From assembly GCA_002297865.1 (NCBI GenBank), contig DBKX01000117.1:3705-18566 (forward strand): DNA of 14,862 nucleotides, in the 5' to 3' direction. The translations under genes and the position numbers were made by a program. The notes under the pieces are model-generated. The model was not told the origin of the DNA. It was given only the letters and a program-made list of their open reading frames with translations, and searched no databases. The stretch is from Lachnoclostridium sp. UBA739 (GTDB lineage: Bacteria; Bacillota_A; Clostridia; Lachnospirales; Lachnospiraceae). Shown piece by piece: positions 9,042-14,862 of this stretch (the stretch's first letter is position 1; every line of letters begins with the position of its first letter).

Positions 9042-11555
9042 ATGAAGATAAAAACGTTAGTGGATACACTTTTCCAAGCAGAAAGACTGGGGAATGACAT
9101 TCGTTTTGTCAAGGAAGAAAATGTGGAAACGACAATTTCTTATCATGACTTTCGAAGAAAAGCACAGGGATGTCTTACACAGTTAAGGAAAGCTGGCATT
9201 AAGCCAGGAGATGAAGTGATTCTTCAGGTACCAGACAATGAAAGTTTTCTATATTGCTTCTGGGGGTGTATTTTAGGAAAGGCAGTAGCGGTTCCAGTAC
9301 CAATTGCAACTAGTGAATCAGAATACTTGAGAGTATATAAAATTTGGAAAATTTTAAAGAAACCCAAAATTATCTCCTATGATGCTTACATGGATAACAT
9401 GAAAGAATATTTACAGGTACAAGGGGAAGAGCAGTTATGGGAGACGGTAAGTTCTAATTACATAAATTATAAAAACATTAACGGAGAAGCAGAACCTTCA
9501 GAGCCAGAAGCTGTGAACGAAGAGGACTTGGCTTATATTCAGTTTTCATCAGGTTCCACTGCAGACCCAAAGGGCGTGAAACTTTTACACGGACAAGTCG
9601 TGTGTAATATGGAGGGTATTGTGGAGGCTGGACAGATATTAAAGGATGAAAAGGTTATCTCATGGATGCCATTGACACATGACATGGGACTGGTTGGATT
9701 CCATTTGGCAGCGATGTTCCATGCAATTCATCATTGCATTGTGCCAAGTGCTTATTTTATCTCGAATCCTCTTGGATATCTAAGGCTGATTACGAAAGGG
9801 AGATATAATATAACGGGATTCCCAAATTTTGGATATGGCCTAATTATGAAAGAGCTCTTAAGTAAAAAGCCTACTGATATCGACTTGTCCAGTCTGCGAC
9901 TGATATTTAATGGTGCGGAACCCATTTCAGTAGACATGACAGAGAAATTCTGTGCAGTAACCCATGTGAAAAAGAGTGTTATCTATCCAGTTTATGGAAT
10001 GGCAGAAGCGGTGCTGGCGATTGCGTTCCCAAAACCAGGAAGAGATTTTCATTATATCTGTGTAAACCGGGATAAGATTGTATATGAAGAACCAGTAGAA
10101 GTATGTGCAGAAGACGAATTTAAAACCATTAAAATTATGTCTGAGGGCTATGCGGTAAAGAATTGTAAGATTCGAATCAGCAATCGGGAAGGAAATGAAC
10201 TTTCAGATGGATATGTAGGGCAGATTATGCTGAAAGGCAAAAATATCTTGAGCAGCTATTATGAGTCTACTGCCAGCATGAACGACATATTTGATGAAGA
10301 TGGATGGTACAAAACAGGCGACTTAGGATTTATTTATGAAAACGAAGTGTATGTAGTAGGCCGAATTAAAGATATTATCTTTGTAAATGGACAGAATTAT
10401 TATGCAGATGCAATCGAAAAACGGATAGAATCTGTATTTCCAGATTTATATGGAAAGGTTGTTGCCTGTGGCATTAATAATATGGGTCAGAATACAGATA
10501 CAATTGTTATCTTTGTAGTATGCGAGATGGAACAGGAAACATTTATTCAAAGGGCCAAAATGATTCAAAAAGAATTAGCAAGTTATTTTGGTATTGTAGT
10601 TGAGAAAATCATACCAGTCAGTCAGAAATTTACAACCATGAGTGGTAAACTACAGCGTTTCCGTTATGTAAAACTCTACAATGAAGGTGCGTATGAGTCG
10701 GTTAGCAGTCTCATTCATGATGAGTTAGCAATCACAATGGAGGATGCAACACCTTTACATCTTCCAAAGAATCAAATAGAAAAAGAATTATCCGACATAT
10801 GTTGTGAACTTCTAGGACTAAATAGTATAGATGTACAGCAGAACTTATCAGAGTTTGGAATGAGCTCTATCATGATTATGCAGATGTATACAAAGATAAG
10901 TGAGAAGTATCAGGTAAAGATTGCGCTTGCAGATGTTTTTTCCCATCCTAATATTGAAGCGTTAGCGGAGAAAATTGAACAACTGCGCAATTGCAGTTTT
11001 GCTGGTGTAGTTTTGGCAGGTAATGTAGTGAGCCAAACAGGTGAAAGCGAAGTTGTCCAAAAAACAATTTCTCTGGATGGTGAAATAACAAGACTAATTA
11101 AAGAGAAAGAACAGCAAAGCAGAGATAAATTGAACAGCATCATTTGTTGTTCTTTAGCAGCTACATTATCGCAAATGGTTGTTGATAAAAACTTTACATT
11201 TTACTATGCTGATAATGAGGATGATATCTATGCACTTACGTTGGATGAAGATAAATTAAAAGACTTTAATGTTTTGTATAATTATACATTGCAGAAATTA
11301 TTGCAAAATAAAGTTGCGGAAGATGTAGAGATGCAATTTAATAATGGTAAAAGTTTATTGATTTTATACTCAGATAGCAGCGAGAATAAAGCTAAGAAAG
11401 AGGAAATATTTGATTTCATCGTGGGTATAAACAGAACTAGAGAGAATGGAGAAATATGTTTTTGCTATAAGCCTGATAGGATAGGTCATGAAACATGTCA
11501 GAATTTCATAAACACGTATGCTAATGTATTTTGTAATATGATCGAGCATATTTGA
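9042..11555 (+). CDS. Fatty-acyl-AMP ligase fused to an acyl carrier domain and a C-lobe-like tail
   Basis: The 837-residue protein has three parts. Residues 1 to about 565 are an adenylate-forming enzyme of the FAAL group, which activates a fatty acid as acyl-AMP for a carrier rather than CoA: FSSGSTADPKG (168-178), WMPLTHDMGLVGF from 208, NGAEP (290-294), YGMAEA, TGDLGF from 425 and GRIKDIIFVNGQNYY. Residues about 575-650 form a carrier domain with GMSSIMIM; Ser609 is the expected phosphopantetheine site. Residues 676-837 resemble the C-terminal lobe of a condensation domain: ISLDGEITRLIKEKEQ matches in style and place ISLDALIENHPEKEQ of the A-PCP-C protein, yet no N-terminal lobe and no HHxxxDG are present. 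It is probably the lipid-loading start of the assembly line. AGGAGG lies just before the ATG, 59 bases after the ATPase gene. FAAL and carrier calls are firm; the tail is an inference. Confidence 0.9.
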   Translation: MKIKTLVDTLFQAERLGNDIRFVKEENVETTISYHDFRRKAQGCLTQLRKAGIKPGDEVILQVPDNESFLYCFWGCILGKAVAVPVPIATSESEYLRVYKIWKILKKPKIISYDAYMDNMKEYLQVQGEEQLWETVSSNYINYKNINGEAEPSEPEAVNEEDLAYIQFSSGSTADPKGVKLLHGQVVCNMEGIVEAGQILKDEKVISWMPLTHDMGLVGFHLAAMFHAIHHCIVPSAYFISNPLGYLRLITKGRYNITGFPNFGYGLIMKELLSKKPTDIDLSSLRLIFNGAEPISVDMTEKFCAVTHVKKSVIYPVYGMAEAVLAIAFPKPGRDFHYICVNRDKIVYEEPVEVCAEDEFKTIKIMSEGYAVKNCKIRISNREGNELSDGYVGQIMLKGKNILSSYYESTASMNDIFDEDGWYKTGDLGFIYENEVYVVGRIKDIIFVNGQNYYADAIEKRIESVFPDLYGKVVACGINNMGQNTDTIVIFVVCEMEQETFIQRAKMIQKELASYFGIVVEKIIPVSQKFTTMSGKLQRFRYVKLYNEGAYESVSSLIHDELAITMEDATPLHLPKNQIEKELSDICCELLGLNSIDVQQNLSEFGMSSIMIMQMYTKISEKYQVKIALADVFSHPNIEALAEKIEQLRNCSFAGVVLAGNVVSQTGESEVVQKTISLDGEITRLIKEKEQQSRDKLNSIICCSLAATLSQMVVDKNFTFYYADNEDDIYALTLDEDKLKDFNVLYNYTLQKLLQNKVAEDVEMQFNNGKSLLILYSDSSENKAKKEEIFDFIVGINRTRENGEICFCYKPDRIGHETCQNFINTYANVFCNMIEHI

Positions 11556-11600
11556 GTCAGATTTGTCCATGGATACATTCCTCTTTGGTGAAAATGTCCT

Positions 11601-11630
11601 TTGGAATGAGTCATGAAAATTTGATACAAT
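11601..11630 (+). promoter_or_regulatory. Promoter-like element before the hairpin
   Basis: TTGGAA (11601-11606) and TACAAT (11625-11630) are 18 bases apart, and TGA directly before the second box gives an extended -10. Transcription would begin about where the 11637-11682 hairpin starts. It may be chance in AT-rich DNA. Confidence 0.3.
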
Positions 11631-11636
11631 TAATCT

Positions 11637-11682
11637 AAACGAGTAGCAGCAATTGCGTAAAGCCAGTTGTTGCTACTTGTTT
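11637..11682 (+). terminator. Hairpin terminator after the biosynthetic operon
   Basis: The arms at 11637-11652 and 11667-11682 pair over 16 positions with only two G-U wobbles. They enclose a 14-base loop (11653-11666) and are followed by T-rich sequence. One arm begins AAAC and the other ends GTTT, so the hairpin could work in both directions. It lies 82 bases after the FAAL stop and is the natural end of the operon. Confidence 0.65.
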
Positions 11683-11768
11683 GATTTAGGAACTGAAAAT
11701 ATTGGGAGTTTATTAAGAAGATTTTCATCAATTATCATAGCTATGATTTCAAAAAGTATCTAAAAGGT

Positions 11769-11796
11769 TTGAAAAATATAACAGACATGATACTAT
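11769..11796 (+). promoter_or_regulatory. Promoter candidate for the flavodoxin-family gene
   Basis: TTGAAA (11769-11774) and TACTAT (11791-11796) are separated by 16 bases, and TGA directly before the second box makes an extended -10. It sits after the hairpin terminator and about 75 bases before the next gene, so that gene is probably a separate transcription unit. The remainder of 11556-11871 shows no coding sequence. Confidence 0.5.
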
Positions 11797-11871
11797 AGAT
11801 ATAACAGATTTTTAGATTGAGATAGAAATTAAATGGAATGCCAAAATAAGTTATAGGAGGGGAGTAAGCGG

Positions 11872-12585
11872 ATGAAGATAGTAATGATTCATGGGCAAAG
11901 TCACAAGGGGAGCACTTGCATGGTGGCGAGACAACTTGCACAAAAGATTATTAAGAGAACAGGAAATGAAAGTGAACTACAGGAATTCTTTTTGCCAAGA
12001 GATTTTAATGAACCATGCAGAGGCTGTTTCACATGTTATCAGAAAGATTTAGAGAACTGCCCGCATTTTAAGAAGTTACAGCCTATTACGGATGCAATGT
12101 TAGCAGCCGATTTGCTGATTTTAGCAAGTCCAGTATATGTGTACCATGCAACAGGTCAAATGATGAATCTGTTGGATCACCTTGGAACCTGGTGGATGGT
12201 TCATCGTCCAAAGAAAGAGATGACGAAAAAGCAGGCAGTAGTTATTAGCACTGCCGCCGGTGGTGGAATGAAAAGTACTTGCAAGGATATGGCAGATAGC
12301 TTGGAAATGTGGGGCATTCGAAAGATATATCGGTTAGGGTTCGGAGTACAGGCCACAAAGCCAGAACAAATTTCAGAAAAAATAAAAAGCAGAATAGAGA
12401 GAAAAACGGATTCCCTTGCAGATAAAATTGTTGCCAATGGGGGAAAGAGAGGAATGAATGCTAGAGGAAAGAGATTTTTCTATCTTATCCGTTTTGCACA
12501 TTTACATTTTGAACCTGTGGAACCTGACTTTGGCTATTGGAAAAAGCAGGGGTGGCATGGGAAAGAGCGTCCTTGGAGGAACTGA
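11872..12585 (+). CDS. Flavodoxin-family / NADPH-dependent FMN reductase-like protein
   Basis: The 237-residue protein begins with a beta strand and the phosphate loop HGQSHKGST, where flavodoxin-like proteins bind the FMN phosphate. ILASPVYVYHATGQMMNLLD is the second FMN-contacting segment of the family, and AAGGG marks the third. Residues 49-63 hold CRGCFTC and then Cys63, a C-x2-C-x2-C-x7-C cluster that fits the compact motif of iron-sulfur flavoproteins, so a 4Fe-4S cluster beside the FMN is possible. The basic C-terminal extension ending PWRN is common in clostridial members. The role is probably cytoplasmic electron transfer or reduction of small molecules; the substrate is unknown. It has its own promoter candidate and a strong AGGAGGGG site before the ATG, and is separated from the NRPS operon by a terminator, so a link to the lipopeptide is not shown. 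Confidence 0.87.
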   Translation: MKIVMIHGQSHKGSTCMVARQLAQKIIKRTGNESELQEFFLPRDFNEPCRGCFTCYQKDLENCPHFKKLQPITDAMLAADLLILASPVYVYHATGQMMNLLDHLGTWWMVHRPKKEMTKKQAVVISTAAGGGMKSTCKDMADSLEMWGIRKIYRLGFGVQATKPEQISEKIKSRIERKTDSLADKIVANGGKRGMNARGKRFFYLIRFAHLHFEPVEPDFGYWKKQGWHGKERPWRN

Positions 12586-12650
12586 TGAAGAAAGAATGTA
12601 TCAATGGGGAAGGATTACCATCAGGTTCAATGGAGCGCGTACTTGAATGA
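12585..12650 (+). CDS. Possible 21-residue leader ORF or 5' part of a broken gene
   Basis: ATG 12585 overlaps the flavodoxin gene's stop (TGATG), and its own stop TGA (12648-12650) overlaps the ATG of the next ORF at 12647. This double overlap allows translational coupling. The peptide MKKECINGEGLPSGSMERVLE resembles nothing I know. It may equally be the start of the following ORF, cut off by a frameshift. Confidence 0.25.
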   Translation: MKKECINGEGLPSGSMERVLE

Positions 12651-12844
12651 TAGTAAAAAATGTTTGTGACTATAATAGGGAAATGGCTAAGTTATACAAA
12701 AAGAGTGCAATGGCTTTTCTGATTGCTGGAGTAGGGTTTATACTATTGCCTGTACTAGGAGTGACTATGCTGTGCTTTAACTGTACAGTTGGTATTTATC
12801 TTGCATATGGAAAATACAGAAAGATATTGAAGCTATATTCTTAA
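12647..12844 (+). CDS. Small membrane protein, unrecognised, possibly truncated
   Basis: The 65-residue ORF has a charged N-terminus (about 1-20), two hydrophobic stretches (about 22-40 and 41-53, GVGFILLPVLGV and MLCFNCTVGIYLA) that could form a hairpin in the membrane, and a basic tail KYRKILKLYS. The layout resembles the C-terminal part of small clostridial membrane proteins of unknown function, so an upstream part may be lost. No good ribosome binding site precedes ATG 12647; GGAG lies about 11 bases before it. An in-frame ATG at 12683 is an alternative start. It sits in a region with several gene remnants, so it may not be functional. Confidence 0.45.
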   Translation: MIVKNVCDYNREMAKLYKKSAMAFLIAGVGFILLPVLGVTMLCFNCTVGIYLAYGKYRKILKLYS

Positions 12845-12858
12845 ATCTCGATTTGTGA

Positions 12859-12996
12859 GCAAATCTGATTAATTGTTCTGTGTTGGATACGGATGACTAT
12901 ATCTTTGAAGAACACAGAGGAGAAGTGTTTAAAAAGTTATATGGACAGGAATATATTAAGTATTGTAGAAGGGTGAATCGTTGTAATTTGAATTAG
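12859..12996 (+). pseudogene. C-terminal remnant of a methyltransferase (isoprenylcysteine/phospholipid methyltransferase type)
   Basis: A 45-codon open stretch directly after an in-frame stop reads VLDTDDYIFEEHRGEVFKKL, then YGQEYIKYCRRVNRCNLN and a stop. The pattern of an acidic stretch, then (F/Y)GxEYxxYxxRVxR near the C-terminus, is the hallmark of isoprenylcysteine carboxyl methyltransferase and phospholipid N-methyltransferase-like membrane proteins. The membrane-spanning part that should precede it is absent. It has no start codon or ribosome binding site, so it is called a remnant. Confidence 0.5.
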
Positions 12997-13032
12997 AGAT
13001 GGATTAAAATGTATTTTAGAGGAGTGGCAATC

Positions 13033-13509
13033 ATGAATATTAAGATAGTAGACTTGCCGGAGATAGCTATTATTGGAAAAGAAGGATTGTGTACGGAAGA
13101 TAACAATATAGTACAGGAGTTATGGGAATTGTGTAATTGTCATTTTAGTGAAGTGGAAGATTTGGGAATGAAAGAAAAAGATGGGTCTTACGTTGGTTTC
13201 TGGGGAGCTATGAGCGACGAAACGATGTCATTTATACCATGGACAAACAACTTTTCAAGGGGATTATACCTTGCGGGAATTGAGGTATCAAAAGAGGCCG
13301 ATGCCCCTGAGGGGTGGACGAAATGGATAATGCCAGCAAGAAAGTATCTGGTTGTTGAGGTTCAGATGGAGAAATATAGAGAGACTTTTAAAGAAGTTAT
13401 TGAGCATACAATTCCAGATAGGAAGGTGAAATTGTGCGGAGCAGTTTGTGATTACACGGAACCCAGGACGGGAAAGAATAAGTTGTTTTTTCCAATTGAG
13501 GAATTGTAG
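13033..13509 (+). CDS. GyrI-like small-molecule-binding domain protein
   Basis: The 158-residue protein resembles the stand-alone GyrI-like/AraC effector-binding fold (SHS2-type ligand pocket): an early LPEIAIIGKEG strand, then the GFWGAMSD segment, GLYLAGIEVSKEADAPEGW, the strand KYLVVEVQM, and a C-terminal YTEPRTGKNKLFFPIEEL in which an acidic residue closes the pocket. Such proteins bind or hydrolyse small, often cationic or electrophilic compounds; here the ligand is unknown. No DNA-binding domain is attached. I chose ATG 13033 because AGAGGAG (13018-13024) stands 8 bases before it; the upstream in-frame ATG at 13009 lacks a site. It appears intact, unlike its neighbours. Confidence 0.8.
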   Translation: MNIKIVDLPEIAIIGKEGLCTEDNNIVQELWELCNCHFSEVEDLGMKEKDGSYVGFWGAMSDETMSFIPWTNNFSRGLYLAGIEVSKEADAPEGWTKWIMPARKYLVVEVQMEKYRETFKEVIEHTIPDRKVKLCGAVCDYTEPRTGKNKLFFPIEEL

Positions 13510-13545
13510 TGTGGATATGCGAAAGAAGGGGTAATTAGGAAAGGT

Positions 13546-13710
13546 AATACAGCCGATACAGCAATTGTAGGTCATTTTGGTAGTAAAACAGCACTTCCAG
13601 CAGGGCACAACTGGCTCAATCGCATTTTTGTTTCTTGCCATAGCAATAGGATTTTTAGCCGGAAATGGCGTGCTTGTTGCACAGCATTATGGTGTCAAAG
13701 ATGAAGAAAA
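13546..13710 (+). pseudogene. MATE-family efflux transporter fragment, frameshifted
   Basis: Two frames together spell the first part of a MATE (multidrug and toxin extrusion) transporter. Frame 1 reads NTADTAIVGHFGSKTALPA and frame 2, from about 13601, reads TGSIAFLFLAIAIGFLAGNG, then VLVAQHYGVKDEE. In intact family members these run together as one segment with A-V-G-T-T-G-S at the joint, so one base appears to be lost near 13601-13605 (GCAGGGCAC where GCAGTGGGCAC would be expected). The N-terminal helix and the remaining ten or so helices are missing. It runs directly into the acetyltransferase remnant. Confidence 0.75.
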
Positions 13711-13863
13711 GGGATTGCAAAGGAGCTGCTTTCTCGTGTTGTAAAGGATGCAAAAGAGTATGGATGTGGGACAGTGCAAATTACTGCATCAGATATGGGC
13801 GTCAAGCTGTATACAGATTTTGGATTCGTTCATAATGAAAGTTTTATGCAGTATAAGCTTTGA
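13711..13863 (+). pseudogene. GNAT acetyltransferase C-terminal remnant
   Basis: The 50-codon stretch reads GIAKELLSRVVKDAKEYGCG, then TVQITASDMGVKLYTDFGF and a tail ending FMQYKL before the stop. GIAKELL is the end of the acetyl-CoA-binding loop (Q/R-x-x-G-x-G/A), and LYTDFGF followed by a C-terminal strand is the standard end of GNAT N-acetyltransferases. The N-terminal two thirds, including the start of the acetyl-CoA site, are gone: an in-frame TGA lies at 13702-13704 and the sequence before that belongs to the MATE fragment. No start or ribosome binding site is seen. Confidence 0.75.
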
Positions 13864-13894
13864 AATAAAATGATATAGAGTAATATTCTATTAC
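13860..13894 (+). promoter_or_regulatory. Promoter candidate with an overlapping inverted repeat
   Basis: TTGAAA (13860-13865) and TATTCT (13884-13889) are 18 bases apart. A perfect inverted repeat, GTAATA-TTC-TATTAC (13880-13894), covers the second box and could be an operator for a repressor. The element lies 36 bases before the DUF4230-type gene. Both boxes are imperfect. Confidence 0.35.
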
Positions 13895-13929
13895 ATAGGT
13901 TAATGAAAGACTAGAAGGAGAGAAAAAAT

Positions 13930-14616
13930 ATGAAGGACGAAAGAGAAAAGAGAGAGCAAGGCAAAGAGCTGTGGATTAAGAAACCATTGACACATATTGT
14001 AACGCTGGTGGGGATTGTCGCCATAAGTTTTAGCGTAGGCTTTATTACTTGTCAGACAAAGGCATGGAGAAAACTTCCTATTATAATGAATACTGATGGT
14101 GCTATATCAGAGGATAATTACACACTTACAATCAGTAATGTGAAAAAAGTGTTAAAGCCAGCAAGTGATTTAATTACCATAAAATACTGCTATACAGATG
14201 CAGATACATATGAAAATACCAAAGAACTCTTCGGCAAAAAAATACCATTTACCACAGATAAAGTTGTGTTTACTTATGATGGAACTGTAAGTGTCGGTGT
14301 TAACTTAGCAGAAGCAGATTATGAAATTGATAATGAGAATAAGATTATTGATATTACATTGCCAAAGATTGGTATTATTGCCAATGAAATCGATACGTCT
14401 TCATTTGAATTTCCATTTATATCAGATTCCATTTTTAATTCTACCGATATGAGTGATTATGTTAAATTAGTTGATCAGCTAAAAAAAGCCAAGGGAGAAA
14501 AGGTCTTAAATGACAAAGAATTTATGGACTCTGCAAAAGAAAATACTCAAACAGTTTTAAAGAGCTTCTTAACTTCGGCAGATACCACAAAGGAATACAA
14601 GGTTAATTTTAAATAG
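13930..14616 (+). CDS. DUF4230-type membrane-anchored protein
   Basis: The 228-residue protein has a charged cytoplasmic N-terminus, one membrane helix (about 20-42, HIVTLVGIVAISFSVGFITC) and a domain of about 180 residues that should lie outside the cell. This domain has alternating strands: a YTLTISNVKKVLKPASDLIT segment, a YDGTVSVGVNLAEADYEID segment, IIDITLPKIGIIANEID, and a final helical part LKKAKGEKVLNDKEFMDSA. The order of a G-x-V-x-x-G-(V/I)-(N/D)-L strand and an I-x-I-x-L-P-x-x-x-I strand is characteristic of DUF4230 proteins, whose function is unknown. AAGGAG (13915-13920) precedes the ATG. The next small membrane protein gene follows 17 bases later and is probably co-transcribed. 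Confidence 0.8.
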   Translation: MKDEREKREQGKELWIKKPLTHIVTLVGIVAISFSVGFITCQTKAWRKLPIIMNTDGAISEDNYTLTISNVKKVLKPASDLITIKYCYTDADTYENTKELFGKKIPFTTDKVVFTYDGTVSVGVNLAEADYEIDNENKIIDITLPKIGIIANEIDTSSFEFPFISDSIFNSTDMSDYVKLVDQLKKAKGEKVLNDKEFMDSAKENTQTVLKSFLTSADTTKEYKVNFK

Positions 14617-14633
14617 TACGGGAGGCAAAATTT

Positions 14634-14789
14634 ATGTCACAAAGAATGTTTTTTTTCATATTGTTACTTGTAGGTGTGCTCCTTATTTATTTAGGAAAAG
14701 GAGCAGAAAAAGGAAAAGTGTTATTGATTAGTATCGGGATTCTTATCTCGTTACTAGGAGCATTTGGGATCTTTACGTCATTTCTATAA
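14634..14789 (+). CDS. 51-residue two-helix membrane protein, unrecognised
   Basis: The ORF begins MSQRMFFFILLLVGVLLIYL, has a short charged turn (GKGAEKGK, residues 21-28) and a second hydrophobic helix (about 29-48) ending FTSFL. GGGAGG at 14620-14625 lies 8 bases before ATG 14634, a strong start signal, which supports it as a real small protein. It is likely translated from the same mRNA as the DUF4230-type gene and may be its membrane partner. No known family was recognised. Confidence 0.7.
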   Translation: MSQRMFFFILLLVGVLLIYLGKGAEKGKVLLISIGILISLLGAFGIFTSFL

Positions 14790-14803
14790 TATTATAAATG
14801 GGT

Positions 14804-14830
14804 AGAAAGTAGTAATATTTACTTCTTTTT
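14804..14830 (+). terminator. Weak AT-rich terminator
   Basis: The arms AAAGTAGTAA (14806-14815) and TTACTTCTTT (14819-14828) pair with one mismatch around a 3-base loop, and the 3' arm ends in a T run up to 14830. It lies 15 bases after the small membrane protein gene. The stem is AT-rich, so strength is doubtful. Confidence 0.4.
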
Positions 14831-14833
14831 GTT

Positions 14834-14848
14834 AGTTGCAACTCAACT
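14834..14848. promoter_or_regulatory. Palindrome, possible operator at window edge
   Basis: AGTTGCAACT (14834-14843) is a perfect 10-base palindrome, and CAACT is repeated directly after it (14844-14848). It follows the terminator and may be the operator of a gene beyond the right edge. The binding protein cannot be named. Confidence 0.3.
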
Positions 14849-14862
14849 TTCAGTGATTTAGC

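Noticed and set aside
9042..10740. Ordinary acyl-CoA synthetase
   Set aside because: The HDMGLVGF and NGAEP segments and the fused carrier domain fit the acyl-AMP ligase group, which passes the acyl group to a carrier.
12458..12646. 62-codon open frame on the + strand
   Set aside because: Most of it overlaps the flavodoxin-family gene in another frame, and it has no recognisable features.
13288..13641. 117-codon open frame on the minus strand
   Set aside because: It is opposite to the GyrI-like gene and to the MATE fragment, both of which read sensibly on the + strand.
1..14862. CRISPR arrays, insertion sequences, tRNA or rRNA genes
   Set aside because: I saw no regularly spaced repeats, no transposase or terminal repeats, and no RNA gene pattern. 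The decayed region shows no mobile element that would explain the losses.

Overview
The window is AT-rich, all recognisable genes lie on the + strand, and the ribosome binding sites are strong (AGGAGG-like). GTG and TTG starts occur. Together with the protein families seen, this suggests a low-GC Gram-positive anaerobe of the class Clostridia, most likely a gut Lachnospiraceae-type organism. This placement is inferred from style and families, not from a marker gene.

Positions 1-11555 are the downstream part of a tightly packed nonribosomal peptide/lipopeptide operon. In order it holds: the end of an NRPS protein that finishes in a condensation (C) domain; an asparagine synthetase-type amidotransferase; a one-module NRPS with the unusual order adenylation-carrier-condensation; an FtsX-type ABC permease and its ATPase; and a fatty-acyl-AMP ligase (FAAL) fused to a carrier domain and to what looks like only the C-terminal lobe of a C domain. 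A plausible reading is that the FAAL loads a fatty acid on its carrier, the NRPS proteins add amino acids, AsnB supplies asparagine or makes an amide, and the ABC pair exports the lipopeptide or protects the producer. No thioesterase, phosphopantetheinyl transferase or maturation peptidase is in the window, and the cluster continues past the left edge.

Positions 11556-11871 are intergenic. They hold a 16-bp hairpin that probably ends the operon and two promoter-like elements. A flavodoxin-family protein with a cysteine cluster like that of iron-sulfur flavoproteins follows (11872-12585).

Positions 12585-13930 are a decayed stretch. It holds a small membrane protein ORF, the tail of a CRRVNR-type (isoprenylcysteine/phospholipid) methyltransferase, an intact GyrI-like ligand-binding protein, and a frameshifted MATE transporter fragment joined directly to the tail of a GNAT acetyltransferase.

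The right end (13930-14789) carries a membrane-anchored DUF4230-type protein and a 51-residue two-helix membrane protein, followed by a weak terminator and a palindrome at the edge of the window.
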